Positions 38,016-48,947 of a stretch of 64,000 bases of DNA are shown piece by piece; position 1 is the first letter of the stretch; the number at the start of each line of letters is the position of its first letter. The stretch covers positions 86,359,581 through 86,423,580 of the forward strand of contig CM072514.1 in assembly GCA_036898135.1 (NCBI GenBank), written 5' to 3'. The position numbers and the translations under genes are program-made. This DNA is from Oncomelania hupensis. Lineage: Eukaryota > Mollusca > Gastropoda > Littorinimorpha > Pomatiopsidae. A model generated the notes under the pieces. The model worked only from the letters and a program-made list of their open reading frames with translations. It had not been told where the DNA came from and made no database searches.

Positions 38016-38133
38016 AAGAAGTCTTTTGGCACACGCGCCTCCACTCACCCTCACCCCCCTCCCAATCCCTATCCCTACTCCCTCTCCCCTCCCCTCCCCC
38101 TATTCCTGGTTTACAACAAATAGTACAAGGTTA

Positions 38134-38136
<3 letters not shown>

Positions 38137-38212
<76 letters not shown>

Positions 38213-38217
38213 CTCTC
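38137..38217. repeat. (CT)n microsatellite
   Basis: About 80 bases of CT with two interruptions, preceded by a C-rich stretch. Confidence 0.95.
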
Positions 38218-38635
38218 TGACATTAAGCTGGCTAAAATCATATAAAGCGCATGAAAGACTCCCAGATTAATAATGATAATAAATAAAAGTAATTATACAG
38301 CGCCGTTTCCCAAAATACGAACAAGGCTCAACGATCGCACTGATTACGATTAGGCTTAATGAGATTCTGAATGCGCCTGTTATGCCCTCAAGGTCAAGAA
38401 TGATTATGGTAATTAATGCTGATGCTGCTAATTAAAAATCGAGTATGTAAAAACCTGATTGGTAGTATGCAAGACAACAATTATAATTATACTGGCTAAA
38501 TAACAAACATTGGAAAGGTAAAAACTGAATGAAAACTGCATAACTAAAACAATAACATATTCTACCATCGCAGACAAAAAATATTTAAAGCCATGGCCTG
38601 AGCTTGAGAAGTCGTGTTATGTATTATGCAGCAGC
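38218..38635. other. Unassigned AT-rich sequence
   Basis: No gene supported. ACAGCGCCGTTTCCC near 38298 is a possible scrap of the S2 3' domain. Confidence 0.4.
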
Positions 38636-38905
38636 AATATCGTAATGGCAAAAATAATAATAAACATCACTGCCGTAATAGCATCAATAATAATAAACAT
38701 CACTGCCGTAATGGCATAAATAATAATAAACATCAATGCCTTAATAGCATACATAATAATAAACAGCACTACCATATTAACATAAATAATACTAAACGTC
38801 CCTGCCTTAATAGCATAAATAATAATAACTAACACTACCGTATTAGCATAAGTAATAATTAACATTACTACCATAACAAAACTCATACAAATAATAAAAA
38901 AATGC
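38636..38905 (+). repeat. Degenerate ~36-bp minisatellite, ~7 copies
   Basis: Units of TGCCGTAATAGCATAAATAA plus TAATAAACATCAC with growing divergence to the right. Confidence 0.85.
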
Positions 38906-38939
38906 CGTAATAACAATAATCAGAAGAAGAAGAAGAAGA

Positions 38940-39036
38940 ACCCATGAGGGTTGCTGAGGACAGAGAAAGATGGAGTACGCTGGTTAAAAGATCATCTGTG
39001 GTGCCCCAACGACTTTCGAGTTACGGGATAGGATTT
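38940..39036 (+). mobile_element. RTE-like LINE, last ~100 bp
   Basis: CCATGAGGGTTGCTGAGGAC through CGAGTTACGGGATAGGAT, the extreme 3' end of the RTE family, followed by an ATAATA run. Confidence 0.85.
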
Positions 39037-39059
39037 AAAAAAATAATAATAATACATAA

Positions 39060-39319
39060 TTGCCATCTCCATCTTCCTATACGCTTGCGAAACATGGAAC
39101 CTCACAGTAGACCTACAACGAAGAATAAAAAGCATGGAAATGAAATGCTACAGAAGACTTCTGGGCATTTCCTTCTGTATACCCAGCACATCACCAACGA
39201 CGAAGTCCGACATACTATCACACAAGCCATTGGACAACACGATGACATGCTCACAGTGGTGGAGAAACGTAACTCTGATGGTATGGCCATGTCAACAGAG
39301 CATCAAGACTTGCAAATAC
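39060..39319 (+). mobile_element. RTE-like LINE copy L6, left part
   Basis: Encodes the FLYACETWNLTVDLQRR to AIGQHDDM region with frame changes. Interrupted at 39320 by solo LTR copy B; AATAC at 39315-39319 is the left target duplication. Confidence 0.87.
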
Positions 39320-40942
39320 TGTAACAAGAGGACCAGTTTACCCCGCACATTTTAAGCTTTTGCTTGTTTAGTCAGTGTAGACTTAGAAGGTTACTGTTAG
39401 TCTGAAGCAGACGACATAAGTGATCATGCGTAGCAGTTGTATGCTGACGATAGCCAAGTAGGTAATGACATCATCGCAGCCTACGATAGAGCTTCGATTT
39501 TACAGTCACTCAGATTTTTCCATCCAATGAGAACACAGCTAGGTTAGATAGAACCAGTTCTGGCTGATTCAAGCAGAGGCAGGTAGAAAGTCTGTCTAGA
39601 TTCATTGTGCGTTCACACGCCGAGCAGTACACAGTTACACTCTAGCAGAAATCTCTCTCCTGAGCAGACTTAGGAAGCAGGACTTGTTGAAATTCGAATT
39701 CAATCAAGTTAGCCACGGCCTGACATTGTCAAAAAGGTAAATGAACATACTTTTGTTTTGTTTCATCGTGATGTATTTATATTATTGTTGAATTATGTTT
39801 GTGAAAATTGCTATGCTCAGAATTGAATTATTAGTCCAACGTTGCGTCACCACGTGGCGATATGTACGGATCCACTGTTATTTAACCATTATGTATGCAT
39901 GCAGACCAGTGGCTGTACCAGAGAAGGTGTATAATATTAATTCTGTCAAAGTGCATTGTTAGCAAAACTTTTGATGGATTCTCCTGTGGCTAGATTTGTG
40001 TACATATTTTTTCCCCCATCTTATCATCTTTGGTGGAAAAGACGTAAATAAAACAACCAACCAACCAACCTAATTCTTTCTCTATGTGTATAGTTAGCCA
40101 AGAGTTATATTTATATATGTATAGGAAATTAGAGTGGAGATTCCAGTGGACCACGAACTTAGCAGAATGTTCTTCCCTTATATATAGAGATGTGGAGCTA
40201 ATCACTGAGGGCTACTTCGGTCTTCAGTGAGACGCTCTGCACACACCTATTATACAGGGTTGTGCAGAATTTCGTCTCATATGTTACAGACGAGCAGGCA
40301 TTGTATCGTGAGCCCAACTCGGCAAAAGACCAGAACAAGTCGTCGCTGAAAGTTGGTCTGCAGAGGTCTCTCTAGCAACGAGCAAAGAGAGCCCACCAGT
40401 CTAGCCACAGGGAAAAAAACTCCAAGACAACACAGCGTGTCAAGGAATCAACCACAACACAGCTCTTCGGACACTGAGCTAAGTACACAGCCTTCAGTGC
40501 ACCAAACTCTGTATAAACAGGACCACAGTAGTCCACTCTTCAAGAACTCTGACCATTAGGGCAGAAAGTATCCAGTGCCCGATGAAGATAAAGTAGCTGC
40601 CTAGACCTATCCAGAGCGAACCATTCGCATTGACATTTGAACTTTTAAGTTAGTTTCGTACATCGAAGATCGTGTATAGAGTAGAGGAAATAAATGTGTG
40701 ATTTTACTGTTATCAAGTGGCTGGACTACATATGTTTCATAGCCGTGTGAAAGCTAGTGTGACAGTGATCTTTTACCATTTTTCTATCTATCTCTGTACC
40801 CCAGCCTAAACACAGACCGAGCTAAACAAAAAATGTATTAAGTAAAGTCAAAGGGAGATTACTAGCGATCCCCATAGACTAAGACAGTGGGTAATAGCAT
40901 TCCATTGTGCAGAGCCCAGCAACAACAAAACCCCACGTCACA
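39320..40942 (+). mobile_element. Solo LTR, ~1.5-kb family, copy B
   Basis: Begins TGTAACAAGAGG and ends CCCCACGTCACA, flanked by perfect AATAC duplications (39315-39319 and 40943-40947). The LINE sequence around it reads on. It matches copy A over its length, lacks the S1 SINE, and has a 126-base truncated LINE at 39945-40070. Its own length is about 1.49 kb. Near the right end it contains an AATAAA (about 40689) shared with copy A. Confidence 0.92.
39945..40070 (+). mobile_element. 126-bp 5'-truncated LINE end with 7-bp TSD
   Basis: GTGGAAAAGACGTAAATAAAA followed by (CAAC)n is the 3' end style of I/Nimb-type LINEs. TAATTCT at 39938-39944 and 40071-40077 is the target duplication. LTR copy A lacks the insert at the equivalent place. 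Confidence 0.85.
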
Positions 40943-41150
40943 AATACCATCCTGCAAAGCACGGTGCAACGAGGCAGAAGAAGAGGGAGATAAAAAAGTA
41001 GTGGGGGGGGGGGGGGGGGGACAACATTCAAGAATGGGCTGGCTTGACACTGAGCGAAGCCATGAGGATTGCTGAGGACAGAGAAAGATGCAGTACGCTG
41101 GTTAAACGACATCTGTGGTGTCCCAACGACTTTCGAGTTACGGGATAGAA
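40943..41150 (+). mobile_element. RTE-like LINE copy L6, 3' end
   Basis: AATACCATCCTGCAAAGCAC through GGGATAGAATAGG; includes a G-run of 15 near 41006, which would shift the frame. Confidence 0.87.
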
Positions 41151-41186
41151 TAGGAATATTCTTCTTCTTCCTCTTCTTCCTCTTTT

Positions 41187-41246
<60 letters not shown>

Positions 41247-41254
41247 TATTATTA

Positions 41255-41285
<31 letters not shown>

Positions 41286-41286
41286 A
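41151..41286. repeat. (CTT)n then (ATT)n microsatellite
   Basis: Starts directly after the LINE tail. Confidence 0.95.
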
Positions 41287-41698
41287 ACAAATACCGTAAT
41301 GGCATCCATAATAATAAAACCAAAATACTAATATTTATGTATTTTATGTAATCATTTGTATATAGCGCTTTTTCAGCTCAAGAGTTGCTCAAGGTAATAA
41401 ACAGCAATACCGCAATATATTAAGTAATTTTTAAAATGTATACATATTGTCATAGCATCAAACAATACTAATACTCAATTATGGTAATACCATCAAACGA
41501 TATTGATAATATCTGATGGTATATAGCCCAATATCCATAAACCGCTTTTCATTTAATAACTTTTGTCTCGAAACACTGTTTGAGTTTAGCCTATAATATA
41601 TCAACCATATCGTCAATGCTGGTTGTAGACGTTACACTTCAAGTTTCATTTCATTTTAGATTTAATAATAATAATAATTTTCTAGTTGATCGTTGCGA
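41287..41698. other. Unassigned AT-rich sequence with S2 scrap and minisatellite monomer
   Basis: GCGCTTTTTCAGCTCAAGAG at 41366 is a scrap of the S2 3' end (minus). GGTTGTAGACGTTACACTTC at about 41621 matches one unit of the 26-bp minisatellite at 8109-9162. No gene supported. Confidence 0.55.
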
Positions 41699-42198
41699 NN
41701 NNNNNNNNNNNNNNNNNNNNNNNNNNNNNNNNNNNNNNNNNNNNNNNNNNNNNNNNNNNNNNNNNNNNNNNNNNNNNNNNNNNNNNNNNNNNNNNNNNNN
41801 NNNNNNNNNNNNNNNNNNNNNNNNNNNNNNNNNNNNNNNNNNNNNNNNNNNNNNNNNNNNNNNNNNNNNNNNNNNNNNNNNNNNNNNNNNNNNNNNNNNN
41901 NNNNNNNNNNNNNNNNNNNNNNNNNNNNNNNNNNNNNNNNNNNNNNNNNNNNNNNNNNNNNNNNNNNNNNNNNNNNNNNNNNNNNNNNNNNNNNNNNNNN
42001 NNNNNNNNNNNNNNNNNNNNNNNNNNNNNNNNNNNNNNNNNNNNNNNNNNNNNNNNNNNNNNNNNNNNNNNNNNNNNNNNNNNNNNNNNNNNNNNNNNNN
42101 NNNNNNNNNNNNNNNNNNNNNNNNNNNNNNNNNNNNNNNNNNNNNNNNNNNNNNNNNNNNNNNNNNNNNNNNNNNNNNNNNNNNNNNNNNNNNNNNNN
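41699..42198. other. Assembly gap, 500 N
   Basis: Exactly 500 undetermined bases, so probably a placeholder of unknown true size. It cuts the end of the integrase frame of the Gmr1-like element. Confidence 0.99.
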
Positions 42199-43890
42199 TT
42201 GTATCAGTAGGTAGCAGCACCAGCACTTTTGTTGCCAGGTTTAAACTTCCTGTTCACAGCCCTACGGTCATAGTAGTGCTTTCCACAGTCCTGGGACTTC
42301 TTCAGGTTTTCTCTGGCTATCTCGAGAGTCTGCTCCAGCTTCTCCCGTAGCTCAAACACGTACTGGTAGCTGTTCTTCACCTCTGGGGTGTCTACTTCTT
42401 TCGTCCACAGTTCTTTTAGGATGTGCATCGGCCCTCGGATGGTTCTTCCGTACAGCAGCTCGAACGGAGAAAAGCCGGTGGACTCCTGCGGTACTTCTCT
42501 GTAGGCGAAAAGTAAGGCGTTGATGTAGCGATGCCATTGTCTGGGCTGCTCGCTGCACAGTTTCTTCAGGGTGGACTTCAGCGTAGCATTGAACTTTTCG
42601 ACAAGCCCGTTGCACATCGGATGGTAGGGTGTCGTAGTCAAATGCCGGATGCTCAGCAGTCTGTTGACCTCCTTCATGCAGTCAGAGACGAACTGCGTCC
42701 CGAGGTCTGTCAGAATTTCTTCAGGCACTCCAAGTCTACTGAACATGTCCACCAGTGCCTCTGCTACAGTTTCAGTGTCAATCTTCTTCAGTGGCACTGC
42801 TTCTGGGTACCGAGTCGCATAGTCCACTAAAGTCAGTACCCATCGATGACCTTCTTCACTCGGAGGTCTTATTTCGCCGATTAAGTCTAAGGCCACCCTC
42901 TTGAAAGGTCGGTCGATCAGAGGCATCCTCTGCATAGGCACTTTCGGGACCCTTCCTCGAGGTATGGTCTTCTGGCAAATGTCACACGATCGGCAGAAAC
43001 GGCTGACGTCCGCATGAAGTCCTGGCCAGTAGAACACCGCCTGGATTCTGTCTGACGTCTTCTTGATACCTAGGTGACCTCCCATAATTGAGTCATGCGC
43101 TACTTCCATCACCTGGCGCCTTAAGGGTAATGGTACCAGTACTTGACGTAGTGGTTTACCTCCGTTGACCCTCGGGTGCTGGAAGATTCTGTACAGGATC
43201 TTGGCCTTCACCTCAAAATAGACCGTGCCACTGCCCTTGGTCACGTGGTCTTGGCGGTTCCTATACTTGTTTAAAGTGCTATCAGCTTCCTGGAGCTGGA
43301 TCAGCTTATCTCTGTCCACGATGGCAGCTTTAGAGTTGTCGGCGACCTTCAGTGGCGTAGACATCTTGTCTCTCTTGGCCTGGGCCCTGGTAGTAACAGC
43401 ACCGACGATCTCTGGTCGGCAGGGCTGAGCCGGAGTAACCACATTGTCCCGTAGCAGCTCTGTAAGGTCTCCATCGGGAAACGGCAATGGATCCTCCTCC
43501 ACAACTTCGACGCGTTGGGTTGAGGCAGGACTCCACTCTGGATCGGGGTCGTCGGGTCGTCTCGCGCCGTCGATATTCCCGATCATCAAATCATACAGCG
43601 GCTTCTTCAGGCAAACCGCTTCGACTTCGCCTATGTAGAAAGGGGTGTTGACATGAATCTTCGCAACTGGCGCTCTCACACATTTGCTGTCGGCCATAAG
43701 TGTCCATTTTGAATCGCCAGTGAACTGTTCTTTAGCGATTAGGTCTTCTCTGACGATGACCCCACTGCAGCCAGAGTCTCTTAAAACAGTCACTTCATGA
43801 TTTCCGACGCGTCCCTTGGAAACAGGCATGTTCTGTACGGTCACAGCTGCGCTGGCGACGACGGGGATGGATTTTCCCGTTGGCAAGGAG
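42199..43890 (-). mobile_element. pol: Gmr1-like Ty3/gypsy pol: protease then integrase
   Basis: A minus-strand frame of 560 codons. A retropepsin-like segment, VLRDSGCSGVIV, near residue 33 stands where an aspartic protease active site is expected. A TRAQAK linker follows near residue 165. The integrase zinc-binding region is HDSIMGGH ... CRSCDICQK (about 265-305). The catalytic core shows the three acidic positions in VALDLIGEI, TDLGTQFVSD and NGLVEKFNATLK. No reverse transcriptase or RNase H lies between protease and integrase. That order is known for Gmr1-like Ty3/gypsy elements, in which RT-RNase H follows integrase. A one-base change in an A-run near 42225 switches the frame: the continuation VLVLLPTDT, typical of the post-integrase region, is in another frame and enters the gap. 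RT-RNase H and the 3' LTR would be expected in or beyond the gap. Confidence 0.88.
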
Positions 43891-43905
43891 GAAGTTGGCC
43901 ATCAG

Positions 43906-45095
43906 TCATGCACTCTTGCACGTCCGCAGGGTAGCTGTGCGCTCGGTCTCACTCGGAAGAATGACGCTCCCGCCGCACACTTGATGGTCAGATCTACTGG
44001 TTTGCCGTTGATTGGAGAACCGCCTCTGCCGGTTGCCCGCCGCTGAATTGTCCGTACTGCTCCGCTGTCCGCTACTTTTGTTTTGAGGACAGTTAGCCGC
44101 TCTGTGGTCTGTAGCGTTGCAGGTGAAACAGCCCCTTGAATGCCCTTCCCTGGGAGGAGGCGTGGAGTCTGTCTGTCTCTGGCTCGTCTGGCTTCCCTGG
44201 ATCTGGTTCACATGGTTTCCAGTCTTCTGAAAATGTTTCGTCGCGCTGGGTGGCCCCAGGGTTTTCCCATGAGCGATGAGATATCTTTCAGCAGCCTCAG
44301 TCACATCTTTAAGCGTCTGCAGCTTTTGTTCTTCTAAGTGGGTCGCTAGGTCCTTGTGACAGGCATTGAGAAATTGTTCTTTCACAATCAGGTCATGGAG
44401 ACTGTCGTAAGATATGACGACAGGCGCTCCACAAACTGCTTTGGCGTCTCGTCTGACTTAGGCCGGCATTCACGGAAGCGTTTACGGTAGCCCTTCTCTG
44501 TAAAGTTGTAGCACTGCAACAGGGCCTCTTTCAAGACGTCGTAGTTTTTGGCGTCATCGTTCGACAGTCTGGTGTAAACTTCGAGAGCTTGCCCCGTCAG
44601 AAGTGCACTCAGTCGAATTGCCCAGTCTTGAGGTTGCCAGTTAGAGCTTTCGGCGAACCTTTCGAATCTCGCCAGATAGCTGTCGATCTGGTCCTTCCCG
44701 TCGACGAAAGCTGGCAATTTAGGAGCCGTATGGTCGTTGGTGACTTGTGGCGCATGCTGATTGTTTTGGATACGCGCCAACTCTAACTGGTACTGACGCT
44801 CACCTTCAAGACGCTTCAGCTCGAACTCTCTTTCTTCACGGCGACGCTGCTCTTCTCTCTCTTGACGTTGCTGTTCAAATTCTCTTTCTTCACGGCGACG
44901 CTGCTCTTCTAATTCTCGTTCTTCACGGCGACGCTGCTCTTCTACTTCTAGACGCTTCTGTTCTAGTTCTATTTCTTTTTCTAGACGCTTCTCTTCCAAT
45001 TCTCTTTCTCGCATTCTCTCCTGAGACTTGACGTACTCCGTCAGCTGCTTGCCTTTTAGATTTAGTTCAACCCCTTTCTGCCAGAAGTCAGCCAT
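43906..45095 (-). mobile_element. gag: Gmr1-like Ty3/gypsy gag (frameshifted)
   Basis: Two minus-strand frames form one gag. The first (45095 to 44388) begins MADFWQKG, has a charged coiled-coil stretch built of EEQRRREERE-type repeats (about residues 25-95), then the capsid-like LPAFVDGKDQIDSYLARFE and LTGQALEVYTRL motifs. The frame breaks near 44400 after LSSYL, and the homologous reading LIVKEQFLNACHKDL continues in the second frame (44385 to 43906), probably with a small deletion. This second part contains one CCHC zinc knuckle, CFTCNATDHRAANC, near residue 82. The product would be the structural capsid/nucleocapsid precursor. The pol frame starts just downstream at 43886 in another frame. 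Confidence 0.87.
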
Positions 45096-45103
45096 CTTGA
45101 TGC

Positions 45104-45197
45104 TTCTGGAAAGTTCTTTTCTAGAAGGTTCTTGACTGTAGAGTTCTTTTTCTTGAAAGTTCTTGACTGTGCTGTACCTTTCTAGACTGTTCTAGAA
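45104..45197. promoter_or_regulatory. Cluster of heat-shock-element-like sites in the gag leader
   Basis: Three perfect TTCnnGAAnnTTC arrays lie at 45104-45116, 45119-45131 and 45150-45162. A fourth site, TTC-GAc-TTC-GAA, is at 45180-45197 with one base off. They sit 9-100 bases upstream of the gag start, within an imperfect ~31-bp tandem repeat. The consensus is that of animal heat shock factor. Function is inferred only. Confidence 0.5.
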
Positions 45198-45628
45198 CAG
45201 CACTCTTTCTGCAGTAGCGCTGATGCTTGTCACTAGTCGCCTTCGCTGACGCAGGCCCCGCTGTCCTCGTCGTATGCGACGCTGCACCACGCTGGTGTTG
45301 ATGTACACGCTCCTGTGCTGAAGTAGACGCGACGTCCGCTCGTCACTCTCTCTAATACTGGCGATGTAGCTCCGAGACTGTCCCTCGACGTAGTCTAACG
45401 GCAGCAACGTAGTCCCCGATCTGTTGTTCGCTCACGAAGCAACTCTTCAGCGACTACACGCCCTTGCAGTCAACCCGAATCTATCGGTGATGTAGTCCCA
45501 GTATGTTGGCCCCTCTCGACGCAACTCGTTGGCGGCTACCCTCGATGACTGCCTCTCGTAACGTTGACTCGCTTGTTGTAGCAGTTGAACCCTTGGCTAT
45601 GGCGTGAATCGCGGCTTGACCCCCAAAA
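45198..45628 (-). mobile_element. Gmr1-like element 5' leader
   Basis: Untranslated region between the 5' LTR and gag. Directly after the LTR end the minus strand reads TTTTGGGGGTCAAGCC; TGGGGGTC could be a tRNA primer-binding site, but the tRNA is not assigned. The open frame at 45192-45407 has no recognisable domain. Confidence 0.6.
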
Positions 45629-46264
45629 TGTTACACTCCGTTTGATGTTGGTGTTTTCTATCAGTATCTGATTCAGCCCCGATGCTTGAATTCCTGATAG
45701 TTGTGTAACTCAGATTCGTTTATTCACGCAACCCGTCCAAACAGCATACAAGTCACAAAGTCGACGTATGAAGTTTTCCACTTTTATTCAGCACACACCA
45801 ACAACTGCATACAATTCTCAATTTAACTCAACAACTTTCACAGCAACTCTCCAGCTTCACTATCAACAACAACACTATCTCTCAACAGCAACTCGGCACA
45901 CGATTAAATAACCTCTCTCTTTTCCGGAAGAATTTCGAACAATGTAGAAATGACGCACTGCCACCAATCGAATAAAAGATCGTCATCACTGGCTTACGTC
46001 ATACATTATTATTTCTCCTTCTGGAACGACCTCTTGCTTCAACATGTATCGGGAAAATTCTATAGAAAGTAAACACTCAGATCCAGAAACTTCTACAGTA
46101 ATATCGACCAAAGCAAATTATCAACGTTATACAAAGCCTCTCCTAACAACAATGCAAACTCAAATCAAAGGTAAATAAACTCCATTATTGAATACTTTGC
46201 AAAACGAAACGATTAGATCTATCGTGCGCGCTTTAGACACACTTTCGTTCGTTTCAACGTAACA
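45629..46264 (-). mobile_element. Gmr1-like element 5' LTR
   Basis: On the minus strand it begins TGTTACGTTG and ends AGTGTAACA, i.e. TG...CA with a 6-bp inverted end TGTTAC/GTAACA. It abuts the gag leader on one side and breaks the LINE ORF2 frame on the other (at 46264), so the gypsy element entered the LINE. Related LTR sequence occurs at 51900-52190 (fragment) and 58121-58660. TTAAATAA near 45904 could serve as a TATA-like box on the minus strand. Confidence 0.8.
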
Positions 46265-48918
46265 CAGATGAGCTTGCATTCTGATGCCAAACGGAGGAAT
46301 TGTGTTAGGTTTGGCTTCAAATTTCTGAACATAATCTGGGTTGAAAACACAGTCATAAGCAGGGTTCATAGGATCAGTTTTTAATTTTAAATAGTAATTC
46401 ATTGACAATTTTGTACGTCTCAGCTCCAGCGGGGGTTCGTTAGCTTCCACGTAAAGGCTTTCACAAGGGGAAGTGCGAAACGCACCCAAAGCAATGCGTA
46501 GTGCCTGATGGGCAACTGGATCTAGCATCTTAAGATAAGATTTTCTAGCAGAACCATAAACAATGCAACCATAGTCTAACTTGGATCTAATTAAAGAACG
46601 ATATAACAGCAATAAAGTTTTCTTGTCAGCACCCCAGTCTGTACCACTGATAACCTTGAGCAAATTGCAGGCCTGTTGACATTTAGTTTACAAAATTTTC
46701 AGATGAGGAATGAAAGATAGCTTTTGATAAAAAATAACACCCAAAAATTTGACTTGTTGGACCGCCTTTATTGGAGTTTTATTGAGGATACTAGTAGGGT
46801 CTTGAATAATTCCCCGGTGCTTGGAAAAGTGAATACATTCAGTTTTTGCTTCAGAAAATTTAAAACCATTTTGTAAAACCCAGTCTTCAACGGCCTTGAC
46901 ACATAACTGTAGCTGACGTTCTGCAGATGCCAAAGTTTTACCTTTGGCTACTAACGCAAAATCGTCAACAAACAAAGAATTGTCAATTCCCCGTTTAACG
47001 GAACGAACAATATTATTTATTTTAATATTAAACAGCAAGGAAGACAAGATGCTACCCTGAGGCACTCCCATCTCCTGTTCTCTCGTATCTGACAAAGATC
47101 CCCCAACCTTAACCTGAAAAATTCTGTCTGTTAGAAAATTGGATATAAACAGAGGTAAATGTCCCTTCAAACCCATTTCTTGTAAATCTGAAAGAATGCC
47201 ATATTTCCATGTGGTATCATAGGCTTTTTCCAAATCAAACATGATGGCAACGACATGTTCACCCTGGACGAACGCGTTACGGATAAAAGTTTCCAGTCGC
47301 ACCAGGTGGTCAACAGTACTTCGACCACTTCGAAAGCCACACTGAATGTTGGATAAAATATTATTTGTTTCTAGATACCACAGTAAACGAGAATAGACCA
47401 TTCTTTTATTGGTCTATAGTTTGTTGTGTTAGTATGGTCTTTGCCAGGTTTAGGAATGGGTACAATAATGGCCTTTCTCCAGGAGGGAGGAAAGGTGCCA
47501 GTGATCCAGAGCTGATTGAAGATGTCCAGCAGTTGAGAACGTGAGTACCTTGTTAAATGTCTGAGAAATTGATAATGTACATCATCCGGTCCAACTGCTG
47601 AATCTGCACTTTTGTTAATTGCATCGTCAAGCTCGACTAATGAAAACGGAATGTTGTAATCTTCAGAATTATCGGAGGTAAAATTTAACTGTTGTTTTTC
47701 TTTACGGGTTTTAACTGTTTGAAAAGGGACAGAATAATTTACAGAGGAAGAATTTGCAGCAAAAGAAGAAGCCAAAAGATCAGCTACTAATTTTTTATCT
47801 CCGATTACGTCACCCTGCACAGTAAGGCATGGGCTCACCTGTTTGTTACTTCTATTTTTGAGTTTGCGGACTACTTTCCACACCTTCGACAGTTTCGCTT
47901 TCGAATTAAGCGTGGAGCAGAAACCTCTCCACGATTCACTTCTCTTTCGTTTGAAGAGCTGTCGGCATTGCGCTCGCAAACGTTGGTGGTTTTGTTTATT
48001 TTCAGTGCTTGGGTGTAAAAACATAGTTCTTAAAGCTTTTTTACGAGCTTGCTGAAGTTTTCTACATTCATCGTCAAACAAGGGTTTTTTAAGTGTGTGA
48101 GGGTTTGACGAAGTTTGCGGAATGGACTCCTTGGCACTGTTAATAACTATGTCAGTGTAAAGCTGGATTGGATCTATGGCATTCGAAAATTCCTGCTTCT
48201 TAGTACGTAACTGAACCTCAGACAGGTTAGAAAACAGACTCCAGTTAGCTTGTTTCAGTTTCCACCTGCCATGAGTTTGCTCAAGGTTGTCTGAATCATA
48301 TTTAAATAAAACCGGAAAATGGTCGCTGCCATGGAGATCTAAAACTGTCCATTTAAAATCCAAAAGTAAGGAGGGATCACAGATCGATATATCAATGTGG
48401 GACAAAGAAGCAGTTCTAGAACAGGAAAAAGTTGGAGCACCCTCGTTCAAAGTTACTAGGTTTAACGAGTCTAAAATGTCTTCAATTATTTTACCCTGAG
48501 AATCGGTACGATCACTACCCCACAGGGGAGAGCGTCCATTAAAATCTCCCAACAACAAAAAAGGTTTAGGTAACTGTTGGACCAGATTCTCAAGTTCACT
48601 TTTAGTTACATTTATTGATGGTGTCAAATATAGAGAACAAACTGTGAGGGATTTAAAAAGAGATACTCTGGCTGCAACTGCTGGTAAACTTGTATTAAGT
48701 GAAATTGGGTTAAATGGGACATTTCTATGAATAAAGAGTGAAACGCCTCTAGAAGATAAACAATCTAGAGAGGAATAACCATTAATATCTATAAGATGTT
48801 TCTCTGACAGGAGAGTTTCCTGAATGGCTAACACCTCAGGTTGATGCTCTATAAGCAGACAGCAGAGCTCCTCATAATTTGCCCTTATCCCTCGGATATT
48901 CCATTGTAAAATGGCCAT
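46265..48918 (-). mobile_element. I/Nimb/Jockey-like LINE ORF2: endonuclease + RT (broken)
   Basis: The minus-strand frame starts MAILQWNIRGIRANY at 48918. The AP-endonuclease domain shows QETLL, GDFNGRSPLWGS, SHIDISICDP and GSDHFPVLF (to about residue 230). The RT starts with WRKAIIVPIPKPGKD and NYRPI, then a deletion of about ten residues with a frameshift near 47400. It continues as CGFRSGRSTVDHLV, FDLEKAYDTTW, GVPQGSILSSLLF and the catalytic FVDDFALVAKG. A second frameshift lies near 46680, after which LLKVISGTDWGADKKTLL and KLDYGCIVYGSA follow. The end is cut by the gypsy LTR at 46264, so the downstream RNase H region is missing here. Two frameshifts and the truncation make it inactive. 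Confidence 0.9.
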
Positions 48919-48947
48919 AAAAATGAAGTAAAAGAATGCTAAAATTT

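Noticed and set aside
46160..46663. LINE C-terminal frame extending to 46160
   Set aside because: Residues after about 46264 are read through the gypsy LTR and are not LINE-encoded.
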